Shown here: positions 1 to 13,543 of the stretch, in pieces | How positions within the stretch are numbered: position 1 is the first letter of the stretch | How the letters are laid out: the number at the start of each line of letters is the position of its first letter | Assembly: GCA_029532625.1 (NCBI GenBank) | Contig: JARFXM010000008.1 | Span: forward strand, 1,860,001 to 1,924,000 | Reading direction: 5' to 3' | Length of the DNA: 64,000 nucleotides | DNA from: Lomentospora prolificans | Taxonomy: Eukaryota > Ascomycota > Sordariomycetes > Microascales > Microascaceae | Notes under the pieces: model-generated | Databases searched by the model: none | Seen by the model: only the letters and a program-made list of their open reading frames with translations | Told to the model about the DNA's origin: nothing | Translations under genes and position numbers: made by a program

Positions 1-2106
1 TAATAATAAGAAACTATTAATAAATAACTAAAATACCTAACTAATCTGTTAAAACTCCCTTTTTCCTTTCTCATCTATTAAATCCTTATAATAAATAAAC
101 TATACTTAGATAGTAAATTAAATAAACCTTTATAAAACATTTAATCTTTATAAATTAGAGCTTACTCCTAATAGACTATAAACTATAAAGAATAAATAAG
201 AATATATTCTCTTAGTAGACTATAAGCTATAAGCTATAAATTAAAGCTTACTTTTAATAAATAATAAAATTAGAATTCAGATAGAAGAAATAACTATAAT
301 ATAGAAGAGAATTTTAACCTTCTACTAAAAGCTATTTTTACTAAAATTATAATTTAACTATATATAAGAGTTATTAAGAATAAGAAAAGTGGAAAAAACG
401 TAAATAAAGCTTAAATTGAAGTATTCTAAAATTACATAATCTAAAGGACTATATAAGGCCTTTAATAGTTACTAAGTAGTTAGGTTAAGAAATAATAGCT
501 AAAGAGAGATACTAATACTTACATATATAACTATAGCTATATTAGTTATTTAGTTATTAGTTCACCTAGTATTCTAATTATAGTACTTACTTTATTACTT
601 AAAGAAAGTTAATAAAGAAAACTAGTTATTAACTATAGATAATTAGGATAAAAAATAAACTCTAATTAGATATAGAGATTATTAATAGTAAAGAAAACTA
701 ATTTTACTATATCTTCTCTTATCTAGATATAATACCCTAGAAACTATATATTATATATATTCAATACTAAATCACTAAGAAGCTTCCAGATAAATTCTTT
801 ATATATTTATTAATTTATTATAAAAATTAGGATATAAAGAACAAAATTATAGATAAACTTAGAATTATCTATTGAGAAGATAACTAATATTTTATCTACT
901 TTTTAAGTCTAGTTTAGAATAGCTTTCATAAATAATAGATTTTCTTAAATAGAGAAAATAAAATAAACTATTTCAAAAATAATTTTAAATAGAGGCTTAT
1001 AATAAGTTATTACTAGATAAGTTACTATACTAAATAATTATAATAAATATATTAATTCTATCTAAAAACTAAACTTTTTAATCAAAAGTTTTAAGAAAAG
1101 AAATAATATCCTTTTTACTATATATAATACTATTAGTCTACTAATAAAATAGAATAAGAATTAATAATAATAATAAATATGAAGATTTTAAATCAATATT
1201 ATACTAATACTAGCTTAATCCTAGACCCTACTTTCATTAAAGAAAATAAAAGTTTATAAAAGAAGTATATAAAGTAAATAAATAAAAAAGAAATTAGTTA
1301 GAAGAAAAGATTTTGTATTTCAAGTATAAGAGATATAAATATTTCATTATAACTTATTTATTACTTATTGTTAAGTAACTTATAAGAATGAATATAATTA
1401 TTATTAATAATAAAATAATAGTAGAAAAAGATAAAAATTTCTTAGCTAGTAGTTAGAAGAACTCTAAATAATTAAGAAATAGATAACTCATACTAAAAGT
1501 TATTAGTAGGATTTAGAATTAACTTCGAAAGAATTAAAAAAAGTTATATAAAATATTTAATATAGATTTATTTGATAATAGTTTATTAGAAAAATACAAT
1601 TTATTATATATAAGTATGAATTAATACTAAATATTTAACTTTTAGTATCAATAATGGAGTTTTTATTAATTAAATAAAGATAATATATATTAAAATTACT
1701 TTCTATTCTTAGTAAATTAATGTTAATAAAAAATATATTGAAGAAGATGACTTACAAAGCTTGAATATTAATAATTTTACATAATAGTAGAAATTTCTTT
1801 TATATAGTCTTAAGATAGATTAAGAATATTATTTTAAGATTATAATAAAGAGGATTATAGAAAGTTATTGTTAATTTAGTAAAAAATAAGTTAGTTATTA
1901 ATGAATAGCTTTATATTAAAATTGAGAATAAGATTAAGATGGTAATTTAGGACTAGTAAAATATATATACTATAATTTTATTACTTTATTTTAATATTAT
2001 TATAAAAAGAAAGTAAAAGAAAGGAAAAAGAGTATTAATCAATAAATTTCTAATTATTCAAATATTCTTTATCCTTTTTAATAAATATTTAAAAATACTA
2101 ATATTT

Positions 2107-2550
2107 TATAAAGGAATTCTTTTATCAAAGGGTCCAGCTATATCTAGATTAGGACTAAGAGCTAACTCCTTTTAATGCCTAAATACTCTATAACTATAAT
2201 AGAAGTTAGGAGAGTGCAACTAATGATACTCTAAGATAAGAATAATAGATTAGTAAATCCCAAGGCTTTATCTTTTAGACTACTACTAGCTAAGGTCTTA
2301 TTCTTTAGACCCCTAGGACTAGAGATAGTTCTAAGGTTAGACTAGAGAGAGCCTAGAGATAACTTAGAGCCTATTTAAAAGAAAGACTAGGCTAGAAATA
2401 TAAAAGGAAGTTAATTAAAGAGTTTTAGAAGTTAAAAAATAGCTCTTTAAGCTATAGTTTCTACTATAATTCTATAAGCTTATAGTGAATACTCTCTAAT
2501 CTAACTTTATAATACTTATAATTCTTTTACTTCAGTATAACTATATTATA
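2107..2550 (+). repeat. LTR-like dispersed repeat, RIP-mutated copy
   Basis: This is a mutated copy of the repeat found intact at 29,882–30,328. The two align from TATAAAGG (intact TGTAAAGG) to ATTATA (intact GTCACA). Shared landmarks include ATTCTTTTATCAAAG, the pair 'actcc…ggag' about 60 bases in, and a TTTTAGAC block. Differences are mostly C to T and G to A. The ends match the TG…CA convention of LTRs once RIP is allowed for. No flanking target duplication was found, so the exact edges and whether it is a solo LTR are uncertain. Confidence 0.6.
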
Positions 2551-3793
2551 TCCCTTATATAGTTAAATTAGTTATAAGTCCCAGAATTAAATTACTATTA
2601 TTATAATTTTTTCTAGAAAATAAATACTGGTACGTTACCATCCTATTATTTAAGCGTAAATTATATAATTAATCAAAGAAAAAATATTAATAGAAAGGAA
2701 AAGATAATACTATAAGGACTATTATAAAATATCTTCTATAAAGAGCTTCTAGTTCTTTAAAAGGGTTTAAATGAGCCATTAAGAAGAATTTTGTATGAAT
2801 AATTCTCTTATTATTGTTTTAATACTTTTTATAAATAAAAGTAAAAAAAGGACTTTAATTCTATATAAATTATTATAAATTAGATACTATATCTAAAAGA
2901 AACTAATATTTATTTTTATTAAACTTTAAGACTTTTTAATTATTTTCAATATAAAATAGTTCATAAAACTAGATTATCATTATCATATTCTACAATTCTA
3001 TAAAATTTATTTTTATACAAAAAATTGAAAGATGATATTCTAAATAAGGTATAAGTTTATAAATAATGTATTACTCTTTTTTTAACTAATACTTTTGTAA
3101 ATTTTAAATAATATAGTAATATAATATTATATGATATTATATAAATTCTTAAATAATTTATGTATCAATATTATCTTAATCTATATCAATAAATCTTTCA
3201 CTAATTATAAAAAGAAAACATAAAAAGTACTTATTAAATTATAAAGTACTAATTCATGTATAGACACTAATAACTATACTTTCTAAAATTGAAGAAATTA
3301 AATATTTAGTATTTATTATCAAAGTTAAGAAAAAAATAGAAATAGATTTTTGGAAAATAATTATAATTACTAAATAAAAAGTATTAATTATAATCTTAGT
3401 ATTTAAAAAAGTTTTAGAATATATAAACTATTATAAAGAATTTATCCTAGATTTTTTTTAAAGATCTTAAAATTATCAAGTAACCTTATAAAATATAACT
3501 AGACTTTTAATCAAGATTTAAGTTATTAGAGAGTCTTTAATAAACTAAAGCTATAATTATTTATACTAATATTAGCTTTAATATACTATAACTTTAAAAA
3601 AAGAGATAGCATTCAAAATAGAGATTTTAGGTTATATAATAAGTAATATCTTTATATAAAAAGATATGATTAAGTATTTTAGTCAATTATTTATATATTA
3701 AAAAGATACTTTTAGTAAAAATAAACTATTTAATCTATAATACAGAAGTATTAATTATAACTTAGTATTTTAAGTAATAGTATATATAAGCGA

Positions 3794-4229
3794 TATAATA
3801 TAATTATCTTTAAGTAAGAAAGTCTAGATATTGTAAAGTTAGATTAGAATATACTTACTATAGGTTTATAGAATTATAAGTAAAGACTTTAGCTTAAGAG
3901 CCTTCTTTCCTTCTAAAACTTTTTAATAAACCTCTTTTTATATTTCTATTCTAGCTTCTACTCCTAATAGACCCTAGACTAACTTTAAGCTAACTTTAGC
4001 CCTAAAGGTCTAAAGTATAAAGTCTTATTAGTAAGGGTCTAAAAAACAAGATTTTAGAACTAGCTAACTCCTTATTCTAGTCTTAAATTATTCTAGTCTT
4101 AAAATATTCTTTATAAAATTCTCCTAACTCCTACTATAATAAAAGAGTATTTAGGGGTTAGAAGGAGTTAACTCTTCATCCTAGCCTAATTAAATATAGC
4201 TAAACCTTTAATAGAAGAATCCCGTCATA
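3794..4229 (-). repeat. LTR-like dispersed repeat, inverted RIP-mutated copy
   Basis: On the minus strand this reads as the same repeat as 2,107–2,550 and 29,882–30,328. It begins at the right with the equivalent of TGTAAAGGG and ends at the left with the equivalent of GTCACA. It is inverted relative to the copy at 2.1 kb and in the same orientation as the copy at 15.9 kb. No target duplication is visible. Gypsy-like RNase H-region words lie just left of it at about 3.3–3.5 kb, but I could not join them into one element. Confidence 0.6.
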
Positions 4230-5759
4230 GTATATATAGTAAGCTATAATCCATAGGATACTTTACTCTTCTAATAAACTATAAAAACCTTACTTTATAA
4301 CCTATTAAATATTTTCTAAGTAGTACATATATTAATAAGAGATTATGATATACTATAACTCTAAGATAGATTATTAACCTCAAAAAGCTTTACTTAGTCT
4401 AAATATCTGATTTTATTAAAAATACAAATATATTTAAGGACATAAATAATCTCTAAATCTACAAAAGAATAAATTAAATTTTTAAGAAAGAGAATAGAAT
4501 AATTTAAGTTATATATATCTTTATATAATTCTTAAATATACTTAATACTCCTACTAAGAGCTAGAATACTAATAATAGAGAAAATATAAACTACTTATAA
4601 AGCAATTTAATTAGGAAATTATAACTACTAATAGTACTTTTATAATAATCAACTTATTATATTAAAAAAAACTAATTTAATAATTAGTAACTAATATTAG
4701 TTAATTTAATATTATATAATAAAAATTGTTAATCTTTCATAAAACTTAAAATCATTCTGTTTATATTAAAATATATGATAAATAAAGTAGATTAAGATAA
4801 AAAAAGTAAATCAAGATTCTTAAATATAAGATTTATATACTAGGTTAATATAAACCTTTTAGGATTTTATAATTACTAATTACTTAAAGTACAAAATAAA
4901 TTAAATAATATTTTAAACAATTTTATATAATTAGGATTAGGTTTAAATCTAAAATAACTTATAAGAATTATATACTACAATATATAAAAGAGACTATTAA
5001 AACTATCATTAATACTAAAATCGTCATAAAATTAAATCAAAGTTCTCGTTATTAATTTACTGTTAATTAGATTTAATATAATTATTAATATTCTTAGATT
5101 ATTTACAAAAAGTATTATTTTCTAATTTATAAAGATAATTATAATAATAGTAATAATACATATTTAATATTATATTTCATTTAAAATTATAACTATTTTT
5201 AAATAATAGTTTTAGTTTAAAAATCTAAGTTTATTAATAAGATATAAAAGTAAGTTTACTAAATTTATAATTTTTGATATTTCATTATTTCCCCACTTCT
5301 TATAATTATTATTAATAATATTTATTATATTAGCTAAATTTTTTATTCTTTATAAAAAGCTTTTACTTTTAAAAGGGAAGTTGTAGAAGTTTATTATATC
5401 TTCCTAGTTTCTACTTTTAGATTTTCTTTTTTTTTTCCTCATTAAATTATCAATTTATAAATTTTTTTCTTTAAGAAACCTCTTAATATTATGTTTAAAT
5501 CTAATAATATAATTACTTATACTTTAGATAATATAATTTATTAAGCTCTTATTTATAATTGGTTTTTATAAGTAGTTATAAAATAAAATATTAATATTAA
5601 TAAAGTATGATTATTTCCTTATTAAAAAGGTAATAATTATAGTAAAGAATAGTTAATAGTTAAACAACTACTTTATACTAATAGTTCAGTATTTAAACGT
5701 ATAAAGTTAAAGAATAGCTAATAAGGAATATATATACTCTTATAAGTAAAAAAAAGAGT

Positions 5760-8700
5760 CAAAGTTAGTATATAATTTTAGTATCTAATATATATAATAT
5801 ATATAAATAGAGGATAATAATAGTATTTATAATGGTAAACTTTTATATATAATTAACTAAACTTTATTTTATAAGTAATAATAGTAAAGCTAATAGAAGA
5901 AGAGGATATAGATAATTATATAATAAAAGTAAAAGAAAGGATAAAGCTATTAAAATAATCCTTTATAATTTCCTAGTTAATAATAGAAGAATCTACTTAA
6001 TCAATAAATATAATACTAATAAATAAAGTAAATAATAGAAATAAGTTAGTAACTATAAACTAGATAAAGCTAAGTTAATAATAATAGTAGAATAAGCCAT
6101 GCTAGTAATATAGTAATTAGAAATATAAAAAATAATTAAGAAATAAAAAATATTAATAAGAAAGTTATAATAAAAAGTTAGAGATAAAAGGGAGTTTTCT
6201 ATTTATTAAAAAAATTCTCTAATTAGTATACTTCTTTTTACTTAAATAGTACTTAACTATAATAGTTGTTAAAGAAGTTATAAATATAATATATAGATAA
6301 GAAAATATTTTTAATAGTTTAGAATTTACTAAAAGGAAATAACAATTAAAAAAAAAACTATTTTATTCAAAAAGATATATAAAGATAATATTAGTATTAA
6401 TAAGGAAAAAAACGTTAAAATAAGTTAAATATATATTATAATAGTAAGTAAAAAGAAAGTAGGAAAGATAATACTTTTTTTTTTTATTAAAAAGAGGATA
6501 ATATATTTATTATGAAAAAATCAATTAATAAAAATAATGAAAATAACAGTAGAAATAATAAAGAAGAGTTTAATACTTATTATTTCTATTTTATATATAA
6601 AGAAGAAGAAAGTAAAATAAATAAGTACTTTATATATAAAAGTATTTCCTAATTTTAAAAAGTATTATATTATTATCATTAATAAAAAATATATAAATAT
6701 TAAAAAAAGATAAAGAAAATGATAGAAGAAATTATAATTAAATTTAAGAGACAAGATTGTAAATAAGTATAATTTACTTTTTATATTTTAAAATAAATAA
6801 TTAATCTAATAATATTATTAATCCTTATTTTAAAATATTAATAAATAATATACTTTTAAATACTAACAAGATTTAAAAGAATAAACTAGAATTAAAAAGT
6901 CTATTTTAATATAAGAATAAGTATTATCCTAATTAATAAAAAATAACTTATTAAGAACTTATTAAATAGAATATTTACTTTAAAAAGTAAACTAGTTATA
7001 AGAATAAATATAAAAGTAAATTTTAATATTATATAAAAAGCTAGTGCTAATTTCTATTTCTTAAAAATAATAAAAGAGATAGAGGTTATTAGCTATATAA
7101 TTATAAGAGTAGATATTATAAATAATCTTAGTTTAAAATTATTATTAATAATACTTTCTTTATATATATAAGAAGAATAATTAACTGATTAAAAAAGATG
7201 GTTAAGGTTTAAAGATATCAAAAAGAAAAAATAGTAGTACCTTATATTATAAAGATGTTATTTAAATCTAAAATAATAATCCTTTTTTATTATATTAACC
7301 TTTTTAAACTAGTAAAAGTAAAGGAAGTTAGATAGTACATAGAGATACACAATAGATAAAAGTGTACTTATTATTGTTAGTTAATATATAGTAATATCTA
7401 TAAAACTAATATATGATAATCTACTTTTAAAATAGTAATAGCTTATAATCTAATTATAGAATAGGTAATAATAAAGTATAAGTAATAATTAGGAAAGATT
7501 AATGGAAAGTAATCCTAAAGGGTATGCATTTATAGTATTAGTAAATATAATAAATAAACTAGGTCATCCTGTTGAGGAAAATCTTATTTTATACTAACTA
7601 TAAATAATATAAAAAGTTGAAAAAAATATGAAAAATGGAAATAAGTTTAAAAATTACTTTTTAGTACTGATTAAAATTCTTAGTTATAATATTAATATAT
7701 TTAAAAAATTATTTATAATGAAGTTAAAAAACGGGTTTTAATAGTAAACACTAATTTAAAGTTTATAATAAAAGTATTTATATTTATGAAAAATATACAA
7801 TTACTTAATAAAGACTAAAGAATTATACTGATAATAAAAGAAGATAAAAAAATGGATTAATCTTACTAATAGTTAACAAAACTAAAAGTATATACTATCA
7901 CTTATTAGTAAGTAATAAAACGTTATATTAAATAAAACTTATAATTTACTTTACTTAGTATAGAAGATAGAATAAATAGAAGAATCAGTATTAATTGTTT
8001 ATTTTATATTTATAATAAATATTCATTTATAAATATTAAAAGATGTATAGTAAAGAAATAGTAATTAACATAATCATGAAATAGGTACTATTAAACATTT
8101 ATTTATTATTAATTAGGAAGATAGTATAAAAATACTCCATAAAAAGTAAATATTTACTAGTCTAAGTATAAAGAGGGTTTTTATTAACTTTTTATATATA
8201 TTATAAATACTAGAACTATATAACAATAATTAATTCTTAAAGTTTAGAATAATTAAATACAATATTTATAAGCTTTAATATTTTATTAATATTTACTTAA
8301 TAGTATATACATTATTTACTTTTTAAGTATTATTACTTTATATAAGTTTATATTAATAATATTATAATCTTTAATAATATAAAAATTTATTTAGACTATA
8401 TGAATGCTATAATATAGATAATAAGTAAGCACTACTTATATGCTTTAGTTAGAAGACCCTTTATGGATTTTCCCAATATTACTCTTTTCAATTATATCTT
8501 TAATAAAATTAATAAATAGAAAACTAGTATTTATATCTTAGGATTTAAGTAAATAATATTATATTTTAATAACTTAGAAATATTAAAGTATTATATTAGT
8601 ATAATAATATTTTAATGTATAATAATCTTATAGCTTTATATATAGACTTTATTATTATAAAAACAGAAAATTGTAAAACTTAAAGAATAAAGAAAAGTTA

Positions 8701-9798
8701 AAAGATAATATTTGGAAAAAATAGTAAATAATACAGAAAATCGAAAGTAATTTAGTTTAAATTTACGTTAATATTAAAAGAATTGAAAGTATTTATAAAT
8801 CTATAATCTTTTTTATAAATAAATATTATATTATATAAGTTTAGCATAAATATTATTCTTAAAAGTAAATATTAGTATAATCACTTTTAATATATATATA
8901 CATTCTAGTTATATGGTAAGAAGTAGAAAGATATTTGTTTAACAATAAATTGTTTATATAATTAGAAGTGCGTTAAAAGTAGAAAGTAGACAAACTAAAG
9001 TTTTAATGCAAAAATCAGAAAATTTTGGTTATTCTATTCTAAAGAAAGATATTATAATAAAAAGGTTATATTCCTGATACTTTTTATCTTATATATAATT
9101 AAATATAGAAAAGAAATATAATTTAATAGAAATATAGTTAATAGTTATTTAAGTAATAAAGGAATTACAGAACATAATTAGAATAAATAAAACTTTAATA
9201 ATAATCCTTATGAATTATTAACTATTAAAAAGGATTATCAATATACTTTACTAAAAATAATAAATCCTTATAAAACTAACTTAAAGTTAGTTAATATCGT
9301 AAATTAACCATTATAATTTGATATTAAAGCTCTTTATGTACTTAGACTATTAAATGTAATACTAGATATACTCTTATAATTATCAATTATACCTATAAAC
9401 TAAATACTATCAAGTTAGATATATAAGATAAGTAAAAGTATACCCTAATAGAAGTAAAAGGTAGGAAATATAAATATTAGTTATCTAGTTAGTAAGAAAT
9501 ATATACCAGTTAATTATTAGTAGTTATAAAAAGGATAATAAGTTAGGAAAATATTATAAATAATTAAATAAAAAAAGAAGTAAAAAGGAAGCTAAGATAA
9601 GTTGGAAAAGGCTAATACTAGTTAAACTATTCTACGAAAATAATAGTTCTCATTATTTTATTAAAACTAAAAGTAGTTATAAACTATATATACTATACCT
9701 AGTAGTATAGAATATTTTTAAGATAATGTATAATAAATACTAATATATGAGGTAAGTAAATACTATATAACTTATAAGACTTTTATATCTACTAATAT
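5760..9798 (+). repeat. Dispersed TE-derived repeat (family Y), plus-oriented copy
   Basis: Several segments are visibly homologous, in inverse orientation, to DNA elsewhere in the block. About 5,760–5,960 matches 28,640–28,815. About 6,205–6,270 matches 28,530–28,600. About 9,300–9,770 matches 19,000–19,490. The matching parts lie in the same relative order, so they are copies of one multi-kilobase element. It is too mutated to identify a protein domain with confidence. The right end is cut by the LTR-like repeat that starts near 9,799. Confidence 0.55.
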
Positions 9799-10140
9799 TA
9801 TGGCTTAGCTATACTATTTACCTACTAATCACTAGGCTATTATTAAGTAAGCTAGTAAGAGGTTCTATAATACTATTTATAAACTGTATTATATTGTTCT
9901 TTTACATAAATTTAATATTATATAGTTTATAAATATATAAATGAATATTCTTCTATAAGAGTAAAATAATCTTATTCTTCTTTAACTGGTTTATAACTCC
10001 TTATTTCCTTTATATATTCCTTATATTCCTACTTACTAACCTCTAGTATTACTTATTTAGTACTAAAGATCTGTTAGGGTATATTTAAACTTATTTATAC
10101 AATATAATATAGTAGTACTTTCAATTAGTAATATAATATA
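9799..10140 (+). repeat. LTR-like repeat R2, left copy
   Basis: This stretch aligns with about 29,528–29,855. Shared words include AAGAGGTTCTATAATACTAT, TTATTTCCTTTATATATTCC and TAGGGTAT. The left edge TATGGCTTAGCTATACTATT suggests an LTR start. The right part grades into the 29-bp tandem repeat. The two copies lie in the same orientation about 19.7 kb apart. I cannot show that they bound one element. Confidence 0.5.
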
Positions 10141-10245
10141 GTAATACTTTCAATTAGTAATATAATATAATAATACTTTCAATTAATAATATAATATAAT
10201 AATACTTTTAATTAGTAATATATTATAATAATACTTTCAACTAGT
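10101..10245 (+). repeat. Tandem repeat, five units of 29 bp
   Basis: Five adjacent units begin at 10,101, 10,130, 10,159, 10,188 and 10,217, each exactly 29 bp. Each unit starts AATATAATAT (the last is AATATATTAT) and ends with a CTTTCAATTAGT-like motif. Units differ at only a few positions. There are no unique spacers, so this is a simple tandem array, probably grown from the end of the R2 repeat. Confidence 0.85.
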
Positions 10246-13200
10246 AAGCAATAGCTAAATTTTAATATCTATTATACCTCTCTTATAAGGTCTTAAAAGT
10301 TATTTTTATATATATTAGTAAAAGTAAACTTAGTAAAATCCTTATTTATAAAAAATAATATTCTTTATACCCCTTAATTATAATTACTATCTTCTTTTAA
10401 ACTATAAGTATTATTATTATTTATTACTATTTTAGAATTAATAGCTGAACTTTTAAGTTCTTATAACTAGTAATATTATAATTACTTATTATATTTAAAT
10501 ATTTCCAATTATTAACTTATTAAGTACAGTTAGATTAGTCTATTTAAATTATTTAGATTTATTACTTGATTATAGTAAAGAATATCTATTTATTGAGAAT
10601 ATAAACTATAAACTTTAGTAAGTTCTAAAACGTTAGAATTATTTTATTCTATTTTAAAGGATTTATAATAGTTTTTATTTTTTTTATTTAAGGTATTATT
10701 TTATTAAAGTTTTAGTAAAGTAAATAAATAGGAAGTCTTTTATAAACGCTTTTTAATAAACTATATAAGCTTATAAGGTATACTAATAACTAAAGCATTT
10801 AAGAAATAATTTAAATTCTTTTCTAAATTATATGTATAACTAAAGTTTATCTTTTTACTTTTATTATACAATATTTTATTAACTAGTTAGGCTTTTAATA
10901 AGTCGTCTAAGTTTTTATTTAGAAAGTAGAGTTAAAGCTAAGGGATATTTTAAGTAATTTACTAGCTAATACTCTTATAAAAGCTCATAGTATTCTGACT
11001 CTATTATTCAAACGAGTTTTCTTTTTTAATAATTTTATTCTTTTCGTTTTACTTTCTTCTAATAATATACTATAATAGCTTATTATGTATTATCTAAATT
11101 TTTTAAAAAGATTTTCTGAATTTCTACTAATTATTAGCTTTTTTTTAAAAAGGTAATAAATATGTTTATTAATGATTTAAAAAGTTATAAGATAAATCTT
11201 TAATCTATTAATATTTAATCTTTATAATAACTATTAACTAAGGAAGATAAATCCAATTAGCTTTTTATCTTAATATCTAGACTCTATAAAAAAAGAATCC
11301 TAAGTATTAAAGTATTTAAAAAAATAGCTATAAAACTATAGTTTTTACTAATTTAAAAGTGGGTTTTTTTATTTAAACTTAAATTCTTCATTTAGAAGTA
11401 AAGGAAAAGAATTATAAATTCTAAAAAAAAGGAAATTCCTAAAAATAAAAAAGGATTTCAAATGTAAAGAAATAAAATCATAGTTTAAATTATACTCTAA
11501 GGAGGAGATAAAAATTATTTTAGAAAGATCTTTATATTTAATAGAGCGTAAAAATAAAATAAGAGAATTTTATTAATAAGATAGTTAGCTAACTTTTATA
11601 AAATCTTAATTAAATCAATTTTTTAAAATAATCAATAAAAAGTTAAATTAGCTTATAATAAAAAGAAAGGAATCATAAAGTTAGAGAAAGCTTCAAGGTT
11701 GGACTAAACTGATAAGCTTAGTAATAAGTTATAAATATTATAAAAAAATAGTTTTATATTATTAAAAAATTAAATAATATATTTTAAGAATAATTATAAA
11801 AATTAAGATTATTATTTTATAAAAAAAGAGTTATTATATTCAATTAAAAAACTATTAAAGTAGAACTCAATAAGAAATATTATAATAATCTAAAAGTAAA
11901 CTATTTAAAAAGAAATTATATAATAGAATTACTAATATGAATTCTATTAAAAGAATCTAAAAATAGATATTTATAATTAAATTAAAATTTATATATAATA
12001 TTGAAAAGTTAAAAACTTTAATATAAATTTTATAAAAAATTAATGTTCTTATTATTTGAATATCCCTTTAAAAGAATTTAGTTTTAATTTTATCATAAAA
12101 CTTATAAAAACCTAAATTTAAAATAAAGAATAAGTAAATTTCATTTTAGGAGTAATATATTATTTTAGTAAAATTATAAAATTTATTATAATAATTAACG
12201 ATCTCAAAATATCTAACTTAGTTTAAATCTTTTATAAAGAGATTAAATATTATTTTAATATATTTATTAATATTATAAGTAACTAAAAAAATACTATTTT
12301 CTAGCTAGATCTAGATAAAACTTTATAAAATTAAAGAGATCTAATATTAGTTACCTCCTTTTCAGTATTATGAAATAAATAAATAGAAAATTAATTGAAA
12401 TTAACAACGTATTTCTAAATAGTGTATACTAATAAAATTACTTAATAAAGTTAACTCTTAAATTAAATAAAATTTACTTATAATAAGTTATTAAATGAAA
12501 TTACTAGAATATATTTAAAATTTTATATAATTACTATTTTTAATTTATGAAATTAGTAATTTATGTAAACTAACTCTAAATTAGAAATATTTAACAATAA
12601 TTAAATGATTTTATATAAAACTTAAAAATAAATAATCGAATATAAAATAATTGTAATTAAAATATAAAAGGATTATTATAGTAAATATAAATATTATCTT
12701 TAAAGTAAGATAAATGATTATACTATTTATTTAGAATCTTTTGTTTAATATAATAAAGAAGAAATTAATCTTAAGCTATATTTATATTAGAATCTTTAAA
12801 TATATAAAGTATAATACTTATTAACTTAATCTCTTTATAAAGTATTAATAATTATACTTTATATTTCTAGTAAAGCTTCTAGAATCCTAAAGGAATTAGG
12901 AAAGTAAGAATATTTATTAATCTCTTTTAAATCTAAAACATAAACTAGAAGAATAAAAAATTAAAAGAAAAAAATAAAAAAATAAAAAAAAGTAAAACTA
13001 AATTTTATCTAGTAAAATAAATAGGATTTCTAGTTAAACGGAATCGTTGATTAAGAATTACTAAGATAGCAATATTAATATTTTAGATTTTTATAATAAT
13101 AAAGAATTCTAATTAACTTATAATCTATTTCCCTTCTATCTAGATCTATAAGCTTCTTAAATTAAAGAGTTAATATATTACTATTCTTCTACTCCTTATA

Positions 13201-13465
13201 ATAAGATACTGGATATTATATAAATTAGATATTAGTGTTTATTTAAATCTTTTTTAATTATCTCAATAAATTAAGATGAAGGTTTTTATAATGCTTTCTT
13301 AAGTTTAATAAAAGTATTTATAATTTTTTAAAATTAAAAGAATTTTCTGTTTTTTAAAATTTTATTCTTGTTACTTTTTAATAAAAAAGTAATAAATATA
13401 ATAAATACTAAATAATTAAAAGTAGACTTTGAATAGAAATTAGTAAATCCTAGGAATCTTTAGGG

Positions 13466-13543
13466 ACTTTAAAATAAATATAAGTTATATAATAATAGAT
13501 ATAGTTCTAGTTATTATTATATAACTTATATTTATTTTAAAGT
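13466..13543. repeat. Perfect inverted repeat, 32-bp arms, 14-bp loop
   Basis: The left arm (13,466–13,497) and right arm (13,512–13,543) are exact reverse complements over 32 bases, checked base by base. They begin ACTTTAAAATAAAT and end ATTTATTTTAAAGT, around a 14-base loop. Nothing beside it identifies a gene or element. It could form a hairpin or cruciform, or be a recent short inverted duplication in decayed DNA. Confidence 0.9.

Noticed and set aside
10101..10245. Possible CRISPR-like array
   Set aside because: Units are directly adjacent with no unique spacers, and the host is eukaryotic.
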